From NCBI GenBank assembly GCA_038131365.1, contig JAYPPH010000005.1, positions 372,001 through 436,000 of the forward strand: a stretch of 64,000 nucleotides of DNA, read 5' to 3'. The notes beneath the pieces are model-generated. The model searched no databases and was not told the DNA's origin. It saw only the letters and a program-made list of their open reading frames with translations. Both the position numbers and the translations under genes were made by a program. The stretch is from Marisalimonas marina. Its GTDB lineage: Bacteria > Pseudomonadota > Alphaproteobacteria > Puniceispirillales > Marisalimonadaceae. Shown piece after piece: positions 1 through 7,982 of this stretch; the stretch's first letter is position 1, and each line of letters opens with the position of its first letter.

Positions 1-392
1 TTGGTGTAGATATTTTACCAACAGATGATATTGCCGGTTGTGTTTCTATTTTAGGAGATATTACTGACCCAAATATAGGAGATGAGTTAATAAAAATTCT
101 TGGCTGTAAGCCTGATATCATATTATCAGATATGGCTGCTAACACTACGGGCCATAGACAAACAGACCATCTTAGAACTACTTATTTATTAGAAGCAGCT
201 CTAGACTTTGCTATCGAAAACTTAAATAAAAATGGTGTTTTTTTAGCAAAATGCTTTAAAGGAGGAGCAGAAATAGACTCGTTGTCCTTGATGAAAAAAC
301 ATTTTTCTAGAGTAAATCATATCAAGCCTGATGCTAGTAGAAAAGAATCAGTAGAGGGATATGTTATTGCAACAGGTTTTAATAAAATATAA
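1..392 (+). CDS. rlmE: 23S rRNA (uridine-2'-O-)-methyltransferase RlmE/FtsJ, 3' part
   Basis: This is the C-terminal part of an FtsJ-family enzyme that methylates U2552 of 23S rRNA with SAM during late 50S assembly. The reading frame is open from the left edge, so the start lies outside the window; about 130 residues are visible. The motif SDMAANTTGHRQTDHLR carries the catalytic Asp. FLAKCFKGG carries a catalytic Lys, and KESVEGYVIATGF carries the last Lys/Glu of the K-D-K-E tetrad. The protein ends a few residues after that motif, as is usual for the family. It reads in the same direction as guaB, 82 bases upstream of it. The family assignment is secure; only the N-terminus is missing. Confidence 0.93.
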   Translation, partial: GVDILPTDDIAGCVSILGDITDPNIGDELIKILGCKPDIILSDMAANTTGHRQTDHLRTTYLLEAALDFAIENLNKNGVFLAKCFKGGAEIDSLSLMKKHFSRVNHIKPDASRKESVEGYVIATGFNKI

Positions 393-408
393 TTTTTATA
401 TTTAATCT

Positions 409-438
409 TTGAAATTTATTTTTAAAACTTTATATACA
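409..438 (+). promoter_or_regulatory. Candidate sigma70-type promoter for guaB
   Basis: TTGAAA (409-414) and TATACA (433-438) are separated by 18 bases and lie 37 bases before the guaB start, in the rlmE-guaB gap. Both hexamers are close to the consensus, but the region is so AT-rich that chance matches are common. This is an inference from sequence only. Confidence 0.4.
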
Positions 439-474
439 GGGTAACTTTTTAATATCTTAATCCTAAGGTCAAAA

Positions 475-1929
475 ATGATTATAGAAGAAGCTTACACGTT
501 TGATGATGTTTTATTACAACCAGGCCATAGTAAATTTGGACCAGCGGATGCAGACGTAAAAACTTCTATCACTAAGAATATTAACCTAAATATTCCACTT
601 CTTTCAGCTGCAATGGATACTGTTACAGAACATAGGTTGGCAATAAATATGGCACAGCTTGGTGGAATGGGTGTTTTGCACAAAAACTTTAGCATTGATG
701 ACCAGGCCTCTGAGGTACAAAAAGTTAAAAAATTTGAGGCAGGTATGGTCGTAAATCCTGTTACTATAAAACCTGACCAAACTTTAGGTGAAGCATTTAA
801 ATTAATGAAAGAAAATAAAATTAGTGGGATACCTGTTGTAGAGGGTTTAAAAAATAAGCTTGTTGGTATTTTAACTAACAGAGACGTTAGATTTGCGAAT
901 GATCTTAATCAACCAATTTCTGCTCTTATGACTAGAGATGTAGTTACTGTCAAAGAAAATGTATCAAGAGAAGAAGCAAGAAAACTTTTACATAAACATC
1001 GCATTGAAAAACTTGTTGTAGTAGATGAAGAAGGCTTTTGTGTTGGATTAATTACAGTAAAAGATATGGAAAAAGCTCAAAATCATCCAGACGCTTGCAA
1101 AGATGCTCAAGGTAGATTGAGAGTGGCAGCAGCTACTGGCGTTGGAAGTGAAGGTATTGCAAGAGCAGAAGCATTGATAGATGCTGGTGTTGATGTGCTA
1201 ATTGTAGATACTGCCCATGGCCATAGTCAAATGGTTTTAGATACTGTAAAAGCAATTTCAAAACTTAGAAAAAAAGTTGAACTAATTGGTGGGAATGTGG
1301 CAACTGCAGACGCCACTAAAGCTTTAATTGATTGTGGTGCTGATGGGGTAAAAGTTGGAATTGGCCCAGGATCAATCTGTACAACTAGAATGATTGCAGG
1401 AGTAGGAGTTCCTCAGTTAACTGCAATCATTGAATGTTCAGAAGTAGCTAGAAAAGAATCTATTCCTATAATTGCAGATGGTGGAATTAAATATTCAGGA
1501 GATATTGCAAAAGCTATTGCAGGTGGTGCTTTTGCCGTAATGGTAGGATCACTATTAGCGGGAACTGATGAGACACCAGGAGAGGTTTTTCTATTTCAAG
1601 GTAGGTCTTATAAATCCTACAGAGGAATGGGATCATTGGGTGCAATGGCCAGAGGATCAGCTGACAGATATTTCCAAGCAGAAATAGAAACTTTAAAACT
1701 TGTACCAGAAGGAATTGAAGGCCAAGTTCCATATAAAGGACCTTCAGCAAACGTACTTCATCAATTAGTTGGTGGTTTAAAATCAGCTATGGGATATACT
1801 GGTAATAAGAACATTACTGAAATGCAAAAAAATTGTGTTTTTAAAAGAATTAGTAATGCTGGCCTAAAAGAAAGTCATGTACATGATGTCACTATTACCA
1901 GAGAAGCTCCAAATTATCGTCCATCTTAA
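475..1929 (+). CDS. guaB: Inosine-5'-monophosphate dehydrogenase
   Basis: Catalyses NAD-dependent oxidation of IMP to XMP, the committed step of GMP synthesis. At 484 residues it has the usual length. The TIM barrel starts at the N-terminus (FDDVLLQPG) and is interrupted by a CBS pair at about residues 90-205. The active-site loop GPGSICTTR places the catalytic Cys at residue 302. The flap RGMGSLGAM and the C-terminal GYTG segment are present. It overlaps rsmB by one base (TAATG) and lies two genes upstream of guaA, so both enzymes of the IMP-to-GMP branch appear co-transcribed. Nothing unusual was seen in the active site. Confidence 0.98.
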   Translation: MIIEEAYTFDDVLLQPGHSKFGPADADVKTSITKNINLNIPLLSAAMDTVTEHRLAINMAQLGGMGVLHKNFSIDDQASEVQKVKKFEAGMVVNPVTIKPDQTLGEAFKLMKENKISGIPVVEGLKNKLVGILTNRDVRFANDLNQPISALMTRDVVTVKENVSREEARKLLHKHRIEKLVVVDEEGFCVGLITVKDMEKAQNHPDACKDAQGRLRVAAATGVGSEGIARAEALIDAGVDVLIVDTAHGHSQMVLDTVKAISKLRKKVELIGGNVATADATKALIDCGADGVKVGIGPGSICTTRMIAGVGVPQLTAIIECSEVARKESIPIIADGGIKYSGDIAKAIAGGAFAVMVGSLLAGTDETPGEVFLFQGRSYKSYRGMGSLGAMARGSADRYFQAEIETLKLVPEGIEGQVPYKGPSANVLHQLVGGLKSAMGYTGNKNITEMQKNCVFKRISNAGLKESHVHDVTITREAPNYRPS

Positions 1930-3260
1930 TGAGAGATCAAGAAAGAATAATTAAGGTAAAAGAATTATTAGATACATTTGATAATTCACAAAAAGTGGCC
2001 AGCAAAATTGTTAATAGTTATTTTAGATCAAATAAATTTATTGGTTCTAAGGATAGAAAATTCATTTCCAAGAGCTTTTGGAATATTTTAAGAAACAGAT
2101 ATAAAATTAAATGGCATTTAGAAAATTTAAATTTAAAAAATATAAATTCCTATCAAGTAATCTTAGAACTGTTTTTCTTAAATGAAGATTATAAAAATAA
2201 TATTATTAAAATTAAAAATTTACTTATTTTGTCCTCTCAAACTAATCAGGATTTTAGTGGCATAAGTTTAGATTTTTTAGATAGTGAACTCTTTAAGAAT
2301 TTTAATCACCCCAATATGCCAAATCATATTAATTATGAACTCCAAGAATTCTTGTTAAATAGTATTCAGGTAAGCTTTCCTGACCAATGGTTAGAAATTG
2401 TTTTATCAATAAACAAGGAAGCTTTTTTTGATATAAGAGTTAATAGAATAAAAAAAATGTCTCGAGATCAATTAAGTATGAAGTTAAGATCTCTAGAGAT
2501 CGATCATGAATATTCTCATTATTCTCCACTTGGTATAAGGCTTAAAAAAAGATATCCAATAGAAGGATATGACATTTATAAAAACGGTCATTTAGAAATT
2601 CAAGGTGAAGCATCACAGATAGCAACAATTTTAACTGACCCAAAACCAGGAATGCAAATTGCTGAAATATGCTCTGGTGCTGGTGGAAAATCATTAACCT
2701 TAGCTGATTTAATGGAGAATAAAGGTCGAGTTGTGTCCTTTGATATAAATAAGAAGAGATTAGAAAATGCTGGTATACGTCTTAAAAGAGCAGGAGTGCA
2801 TAATGTGGAGAGAAGGCTTGTTGATAAAGAATGGTCTGTCAAAGGTTTAGAAAAAAAATTTGACCTTGTTTTAATTGATGCTCCATGCTCAGGAATTGGT
2901 AAATGGTCACGAAGTCCAGATTCAAAATTTAGTTTTAGTAAAAAAAAATTAGAAGAACTTGTTACTATTCAATATGATCTTCTACTTAAAGGTTCTTTGA
3001 TGGTTAAACCTGGTGGAAAATTGGCTTATATGGTTTGTTCTTTTTTATATGAAGAAGGTTTTAATCAGATAGAAAAGTTTAAAAAGAAAAACAATTCAGA
3101 CTTTTCAGAAATAAATATGTTTAATATGTGGAATGATACAATTTTTTTAATGAATAAAACACCATATCCTTTTAATGCAGGCCAGAATAGTTTACTTCTT
3201 AATCCAGCCAGATACAAAACTGATGGATTTTTTATTTCAATGTTCCAGAGGAAAAGATGA
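1929..3260 (+). CDS. rsmB: RsmB/NOP2-family rRNA cytosine-C5 methyltransferase
   Basis: A SAM-dependent RNA m5C methyltransferase. An N-terminal NusB-like helical region (about residues 5-130) precedes the Rossmann methyltransferase domain. The SAM-binding motif AEICSGAGGKS lies at about 245-255. DAPCSGIG contains Cys320, and the catalytic-nucleophile position reads MVCSF with Cys370, where most relatives have TCS. The two Cys residues match the two-cysteine mechanism of this family. Length (443 residues) and its place between guaB and guaA are typical. The exact target base (C967 for E. coli RsmB) cannot be proved from sequence, so the symbol is family-level. Confidence 0.88.
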   Translation: MRDQERIIKVKELLDTFDNSQKVASKIVNSYFRSNKFIGSKDRKFISKSFWNILRNRYKIKWHLENLNLKNINSYQVILELFFLNEDYKNNIIKIKNLLILSSQTNQDFSGISLDFLDSELFKNFNHPNMPNHINYELQEFLLNSIQVSFPDQWLEIVLSINKEAFFDIRVNRIKKMSRDQLSMKLRSLEIDHEYSHYSPLGIRLKKRYPIEGYDIYKNGHLEIQGEASQIATILTDPKPGMQIAEICSGAGGKSLTLADLMENKGRVVSFDINKKRLENAGIRLKRAGVHNVERRLVDKEWSVKGLEKKFDLVLIDAPCSGIGKWSRSPDSKFSFSKKKLEELVTIQYDLLLKGSLMVKPGGKLAYMVCSFLYEEGFNQIEKFKKKNNSDFSEINMFNMWNDTIFLMNKTPYPFNAGQNSLLLNPARYKTDGFFISMFQRKR

Positions 3261-3263
3261 TTT

Positions 3264-4820
3264 ATGAAGAATGATATGGTTCTAATAATTGATTTTGGTA
3301 GTCAAGTGACTCAATTAATTGCGAGAAGGCTTAGAGAATTAAAAGTATATTGTGAAATTTATCCATTTAATAAAATTAATAACTTACTATTAAAAGATAT
3401 TAACCCTAAAGCCATTATTTTATCTGGCGGACCAGCAAGTGTTCTAGATGCGGACGCACCTAAGCCACCTTCAAAAATCTTTGAATTGGGAACACCCATC
3501 CTAGGAATTTGTTATGGTCAGCAAATCATGGTTGAAATGTTAGGTGGTAAAGTTACCTCTGGTCATGGAACTTCAGAATTTGGTAAATCTTTTGTAAAAA
3601 TAAAAAAGAAGAATATTAAAATTTTAGAAAATTTATTTTTAGATAACCAAGATGAAGAGGTCTGGATGTCTCACGGAGACCATGTTTCTAAAATTCCTAA
3701 AAGTTTTGATGTTTATGCAGAATCAGAAAATGCTCCATTCGCCATAATAGGTAATGAAGAAAAAAATCTTTATGCTGTTCAATTCCATCCTGAGGTTGTT
3801 CATACATTAAATGGTATTACTTTATTAAAAAATTTTTTAAAAATTTCAGACTGTTTATTTAATTGGGATATGAAATCTTATCTAAAAGACTCAATATCAA
3901 AAATAAAAAACATAGTAGGTGATAAAAAAGTAATTTGCGCATTATCTGGTGGAGTTGATAGCTCAGTTACTGCAATTCTAATACATAAGGCTATTGGAAA
4001 CCAACTTACATGTGTATATGTGAATAATGGTTTAATGAGAAAAAATGAAAGTGAAGAGGTTATTGGTTTATATAAAGACCATTTCAAACTGAATTTGGTT
4101 GAAGCTGATGAAGAAAAATTATTTTTATCACACTTAAGAGGTGTTAGTGATCCTGAGAAAAAAAGAAAAATTATTGGTAAATTATTTATTGATGTTTTTG
4201 AAAAACACGCAAAAGAAATTGGCGATGTAGATTTTTTAGCACAGGGTACTCTTTACCCAGATGTCATAGAAAGCGTAAGTTTTTCAGGAGCACCATCAGT
4301 TACTATCAAATCTCATCATAACGTGGGTGGTTTACCAGAAAAAATGAATTTGACCCTTATTGAGCCTTTAAAAGAATTATTTAAAGATGAAGTTAGAGTT
4401 TTAGGGCAAGAATTAGGTATTCCGGATAATTTTATTTCTAGGCATCCTTTTCCTGGTCCTGGATTGGCAATTAGATGTCCAGGGGAAATCACAAAAGAGA
4501 AATTAGAAATCCTTAGAAATGCTGACCAAATTTATATTGAGCAAATAAAAAAATACAATTTATATAAAAAGATTTGGCAAGCATTTGTTGTAATCTTACC
4601 TGTTAAAACAGTTGGTGTAATGGGAGATGCTAGAACATATGATTATGTGTGTGCATTAAGAGCAGTTACTTCTGTAGATGGTATGACAGCAGATTATTTT
4701 CCATTCGATCACGAGTTTCTAAGTGAGACTGCAACTAAAATAATTAATAATGTAGAAGGTGTAAATAGGGTAACATATGACATTACATCTAAACCACCAG
4801 GCACAATTGAGTGGGAGTAG
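3264..4820 (+). CDS. guaA: GMP synthase (glutamine-hydrolysing)
   Basis: Converts XMP, glutamine and ATP to GMP. The N-terminal class I glutamine amidotransferase has its nucleophile at Cys83 in GICYGQQ, and His175 and Glu177 in FHPEVVH. The ATP-pyrophosphatase domain has the PP-loop SGGVDSS at about 228-234. The C-terminal dimerisation domain ends in KPPGTIEWE, as expected. The protein is 518 residues long, normal for the family. The start is three bases after the rsmB stop, indicating one operon with guaB and rsmB. All key residues are intact. Confidence 0.98.
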   Translation: MKNDMVLIIDFGSQVTQLIARRLRELKVYCEIYPFNKINNLLLKDINPKAIILSGGPASVLDADAPKPPSKIFELGTPILGICYGQQIMVEMLGGKVTSGHGTSEFGKSFVKIKKKNIKILENLFLDNQDEEVWMSHGDHVSKIPKSFDVYAESENAPFAIIGNEEKNLYAVQFHPEVVHTLNGITLLKNFLKISDCLFNWDMKSYLKDSISKIKNIVGDKKVICALSGGVDSSVTAILIHKAIGNQLTCVYVNNGLMRKNESEEVIGLYKDHFKLNLVEADEEKLFLSHLRGVSDPEKKRKIIGKLFIDVFEKHAKEIGDVDFLAQGTLYPDVIESVSFSGAPSVTIKSHHNVGGLPEKMNLTLIEPLKELFKDEVRVLGQELGIPDNFISRHPFPGPGLAIRCPGEITKEKLEILRNADQIYIEQIKKYNLYKKIWQAFVVILPVKTVGVMGDARTYDYVCALRAVTSVDGMTADYFPFDHEFLSETATKIINNVEGVNRVTYDITSKPPGTIEWE

Positions 4821-5044
4821 TGCCAGTTTTATAAACCATTGTTTTTATATTGTTTTTTAAATATTGTATTTACAAAATTGCAATAATTAATATTGCTCTT
4901 CAAAAAATTCAAAAACTGTTACAAAAAAAGCTACCAGAGCTAAAACATGATTGAAAAATATCATTGTTATTATAATTGTCTATCTATTAAATTAATTTAT
5001 GCTAGATAGTATATTATTATGTAAATTTAGCAAAATTATACTAA
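4821..5044. other. Non-coding AT-rich intergenic stretch with one small dyad
   Basis: No open frame of credible size and no tRNA-like fold was seen here. A perfect 6-bp inverted repeat (GCAATA / TATTGC, 4880-4896, loop 5) lies 60 bases after guaA. It is not followed by a T tract, so I do not call it an intrinsic terminator. The rest is AT-rich and presumably carries the promoter of the following gene. Confidence 0.4.
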
Positions 5045-5578
5045 ATGCGATTTTGGAATTATAAATCAGATGAGTTCTACAAAATTTATACAACTATCTT
5101 TGATAGTAATTTCCCTATAGAGAAAAAAAAAGTAATTTTAAAATCTTTATTTAACGGTGAATATTGTTTGATGAGGATAACTAGCATTTCGAAGCAATGT
5201 TATGAAGAGTTAAAAAAAAATAATTTTAAAAAAGTTACAAAATTTAAAAGGGTAAATAAAAGATTTGTCAGGCATCAATTTGTTTCGTTTAGTGAAACTT
5301 TAGATCGTATTATTGAGAGGAAAGTTCCAATGAAAGAATTTTGGAACATAATTGATGAAAATGAAAAAACACATTTAATTACAAGAGCAGAAAAAGATAA
5401 AGAAGAATATTTTTATATAAATATACCTATAGAAGGTGGTTATTTTTTAAATAAAACTTCTGGGTATGAGTATGGTAAAAAAGAAGAATTGTATTTAAAA
5501 TACATAAGTGGACAAAGGATTAGATGGAAAAAAATGAAATTAGAAACAAAAAAGAAAAACAAAGAAGATGAGGAATAG
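5045..5578 (+). CDS. Hypothetical protein, 177 residues, highly charged
   Basis: I do not recognise the family. The product is soluble, with no signal peptide or membrane segment. It is rich in Lys, Glu, Phe and Tyr, and ends in a very acidic and basic tail of about 18 residues. No catalytic motif is evident. The start ATG has no clear ribosome binding site, and another start cannot be excluded. It reads in the same direction as the Ogt-like gene 47 bases downstream. A complete open frame with ordinary host codon use makes a real gene likely, but its function is unknown. Confidence 0.6.
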   Translation: MRFWNYKSDEFYKIYTTIFDSNFPIEKKKVILKSLFNGEYCLMRITSISKQCYEELKKNNFKKVTKFKRVNKRFVRHQFVSFSETLDRIIERKVPMKEFWNIIDENEKTHLITRAEKDKEEYFYINIPIEGGYFLNKTSGYEYGKKEELYLKYISGQRIRWKKMKLETKKKNKEDEE

Positions 5579-5625
5579 ATTAATCTATATTTCTAAATAG
5601 TTACAAAAAAGATAAGGTTAAGAAA

Positions 5626-5913
5626 TTGCAATTAAATGGAACGAAGTTTCAAATAGAGGTTTGGAACGAAATAAAAAAAATACCAAAGGGTAGTGTTAAA
5701 ACTTATAAAGAAATAGCATTTATTTTAAATAGACCTAGATCATCAAGAGCTGTTGCAAATGCATGTGCTAAAAATCCATATCCACCAAAAATACCTTGTC
5801 ATAGAGTAATTAGATCTGATGGTTATTTAGGAGGATATAGTGGAAAGGGAGGTATCAAAACAAAACAAAAATTATTAATTTCTGAGGGGTTCTCGGACTT
5901 TAAAATTGATTAA
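5626..5913 (+). CDS. Ogt/MGMT-type O6-alkylguanine-DNA methyltransferase-like protein (short form)
   Basis: This consists only of the DNA-binding and active-site domain of the alkylguanine-DNA alkyltransferase family. FQIEVWNEIKKIPKGSVKTYKEIA is the recognition-helix region (shown by its key residues V-W and P-G-V-T-Y). IPCHRVIRSDG contains the acceptor Cys, and LGGYSGG-like residues follow. At 95 residues it lacks the N-terminal ribonuclease-H-like domain of full Ogt/Ada, but the PCHR motif is intact. It is therefore a real alkyltransferase candidate and not an alkyltransferase-like (ATL) protein, where this Cys is replaced. The start is TTG; the frame has no ATG, and AAGGTT lies just upstream. 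The role is direct repair of alkylated guanine. Confidence 0.85.
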   Translation: MQLNGTKFQIEVWNEIKKIPKGSVKTYKEIAFILNRPRSSRAVANACAKNPYPPKIPCHRVIRSDGYLGGYSGKGGIKTKQKLLISEGFSDFKID

Positions 5914-5971
5914 AGAGTTCTTAAAAAAAGTCGTTATTAATTTGTAAACTTTAGAATGTTAGGTTTCTAAA

Positions 5972-6532
5972 ATGAATGAAAGTTTAGATTTAAGAAATAG
6001 AATAAACAAGATGAGATCTATCAATAACCTTGAGACCAATGAAGATGAATTCTCAAAACATATAAAAATAGACTCCAAAAAAACTGATCAGAAAGAAACA
6101 AAAAAAAATGTAAAACATTCTCAGGAAAAAATTACTGAAAATGGTAGAATAAAAAAATTTGATAAAATTAACAGCGAATTTATTCCTCCGAATGAAGGAA
6201 TAGTTAATCCAAATACTTTATTTCAAAAAAAACAAATAAATAAAAATGAAGATAAAAATTTCAATAGTGATAATGAAGTTCAATTTAAGTTATTAGCAAA
6301 TAAATTTAATGAATCTGTAGAAGTAATTTTAGAGCTTTCTGAAAAAGTTAATAAGCTTGAAAAATTATTATATTCCGAAAAAGAAAACAAATCATACAGA
6401 GCAGTTCCTTTTAATTTAAGACTTATTTCAATAATCTTGGTGATTTTTATTTTAGGGTACAGCTTTTCATTCATTGATATAGATACAACTTTGATTAAAA
6501 AAATAATAAAAGATATTTTAACAGGTATTTAG
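5972..6532 (+). CDS. Hypothetical tail-anchored protein with LDLRNRINKMR motif
   Basis: No known family is recognised. The 186-residue product opens with ESLDLRNRINKMR, then has a long Lys/Glu/Asn-rich stretch likely to be disordered. A predicted coiled coil follows at about residues 100-130 (NKFNESVEVILELSEKVNKLEKLL). One hydrophobic segment near the C-terminus (about 150-168) would make it a cytosol-facing tail-anchored membrane protein. AGGT lies 8 bases before the ATG. The N-terminal motif resembles that of the gene at 17587-17961, which has the same layout and sits beside the M23/bactofilin genes. An envelope-scaffold role is only a guess from that likeness. Confidence 0.65.
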   Translation: MNESLDLRNRINKMRSINNLETNEDEFSKHIKIDSKKTDQKETKKNVKHSQEKITENGRIKKFDKINSEFIPPNEGIVNPNTLFQKKQINKNEDKNFNSDNEVQFKLLANKFNESVEVILELSEKVNKLEKLLYSEKENKSYRAVPFNLRLISIILVIFILGYSFSFIDIDTTLIKKIIKDILTGI

Positions 6533-6538
6533 CATTAA

Positions 6539-6748
6539 TTATTTTAAGTCAATGTCGAGAACAGTCATATTAAAATGATAGCAAGTTTCTCCATCTTCAT
6601 TATCTTCGAATAAAACTCCTAAGAATTCGCCATTATTAGTAACGTCCGCAGAGTCATTCTTATTTTCTCTTCCTTCTACTTTTATAGTCTTGGACCCAAG
6701 TGATCTTCTTAGATATTCTTGAATTTTGCTTTGTTTATTTCTATCCAT
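6539..6748 (-). CDS. DUF3126 family protein
   Basis: A 69-residue soluble protein matching the short alphaproteobacterial DUF3126 family as I know it. It has an N-terminal YLRR helix, a central K-DDSA-type strand (here NKNDSADV), then EFLGVLFEDNEDGE and a closing strand ending in LDIDL. AAGGA lies 7 bases before the ATG. The biochemical function of the family is not known to me. It is convergent with the preceding gene and reads in the same direction as the DUF2794 gene upstream of it. Confidence 0.85.
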   Translation of the reverse strand: MDRNKQSKIQEYLRRSLGSKTIKVEGRENKNDSADVTNNGEFLGVLFEDNEDGETCYHFNMTVLDIDLK

Positions 6749-6792
6749 TTTATTTTCCTTAAATATTTCTTTTTTAAAATTTTATAGCATTT

Positions 6793-7179
6793 TTAATTAA
6801 TTTGAAATTTCCTTATACTAAGTTTTTTTTCTAATTTATTTAATATAATTAACAAATCACTACTTTTACTGATTAATGCTGCATCTTTAAGTATACAAAA
6901 TTCACATTTGTTTTTAAGACCTTTAAACCTTTTTTTTATAATTTGGTATATTGGTTTGTCATGTGTATGCCTAAAAACTGAAAAAATAGCTGTTTCACTA
7001 TGGCTATCTAAGGCATAATCTTTCCAAAGCCCCTTTGATACTTGTTTACTATACAAACTTAATATAGAGGTTAGCTCCGATTTTGAAAAAAATACTTTTT
7101 TTATGTCATTTCTATTCTGATTAAATTTAGAGAAATTAGATTTGTCAGATTGATTTAATTTGAATTTAAGTATCGTCAT
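6793..7179 (-). CDS. DUF2794 family protein
   Basis: A 128-residue soluble protein with the hallmark of alphaproteobacterial DUF2794. The family core is clear: VFFSKSELTSILSLYSKQVSKG, then WKDYALD, then AIFSVFRHTHDKPIYQIIKK. Two features vary: the N-terminus is longer and basic, and CEFCILKD contains a CxxC pair. Function is unknown. It lies immediately upstream of the DUF3126 gene on the same strand with a 44-base gap, so the two may be co-transcribed. It is divergent from the yfgM-bamB-der group. Confidence 0.82.
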   Translation of the reverse strand: MTILKFKLNQSDKSNFSKFNQNRNDIKKVFFSKSELTSILSLYSKQVSKGLWKDYALDSHSETAIFSVFRHTHDKPIYQIIKKRFKGLKNKCEFCILKDAALISKSSDLLIILNKLEKKLSIRKFQIN

Positions 7180-7331
7180 AGCAAATAACAGTCTCCACGC
7201 TAAATAGTCTATTTATAAGTCTAATCATATTATTAATGTTCGTTTTAACTTTAAATTATGCTCTATTGGTAGTATATGATTATCTAAATAAATAAATAAT
7301 TTTCAACTTTAATTGTAATAAGAGTTTTTAA

Positions 7332-7982
7332 ATGGCTGATATTTTTGATGAAGTTTCCGAAGAGCTAAAACAGGATCAGCTAAAAAAAATCTGGCAGGAT
7401 TATTCTAAATATATCATTTCTGTTTCAATTATATTATTTGCATCTGGCTTAGGATATTTTTTTTATGATAAATGGAAAATAGAAAAATTAGAAGTTAGTT
7501 CGTCACAGTTTTTTTCAGGCCTTGAAAAACTTGAAGAAAAAAATTTTCAATCAAGCTTAGATTATTTTTCTAAAGGTATTAATCAAGACAATTTAGGTTA
7601 TAAAACTCTTTCTCTTTTTGGGATTGCCGAGGCTAATTTTAAAATTGGTAAAATAGACGAAATGATCCTTAATTATAAAGATATTTATGAGAATCCAAAT
7701 ATTGATATTTACTACAGAGATCTCTCACGTTTGCTTAGTGTGATGAAGGATAATAAAAGCTCTTTTGAAAAACAAAAACAAATACTAGAACCAATTTTAA
7801 GTAGTCCTAGTAAATTACAATTGTTAGCTGCCGAATTAGAAATTTTATTGTTAATTAGATTTGACAAAGTAGATGAAGCAAAATTATCTTTAACTAAATT
7901 ATTGAAAAGGTCTGATTTAAGCTTTGAACAAAAAAATAGACTTGATTTAATCAATAAAGTTTATAACTCAAATGCTAGCTAA
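7332..7982 (+). CDS. YfgM-like TPR membrane protein
   Basis: The product is 216 residues. A short cytosolic N-terminus (ADIFDEVSEELKQDQ) precedes one membrane segment at about 27-46 and a periplasmic helical repeat region of the TPR_21 type. This architecture matches YfgM, a periplasmic chaperone partner of the SecYEG translocon that is also linked to BamB. It overlaps bamB by 11 bases and is followed by der, the same order as yfgM-bamB-der in enterobacteria. This supports the assignment, although the TPR region itself is divergent. Confidence 0.78.
   Translation: MADIFDEVSEELKQDQLKKIWQDYSKYIISVSIILFASGLGYFFYDKWKIEKLEVSSSQFFSGLEKLEEKNFQSSLDYFSKGINQDNLGYKTLSLFGIAEANFKIGKIDEMILNYKDIYENPNIDIYYRDLSRLLSVMKDNKSSFEKQKQILEPILSSPSKLQLLAAELEILLLIRFDKVDEAKLSLTKLLKRSDLSFEQKNRLDLINKVYNSNAS

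Noticed and set aside
1514..1750. Minus-strand open frame inside guaB
   Set aside because: It lies fully within a well-conserved gene, has no homology-like motif, and is a shadow of guaB codon use.
4880..4896. Dyad after guaA as a terminator
   Set aside because: The 6-bp stem is AT-rich and no T tract follows on either strand.
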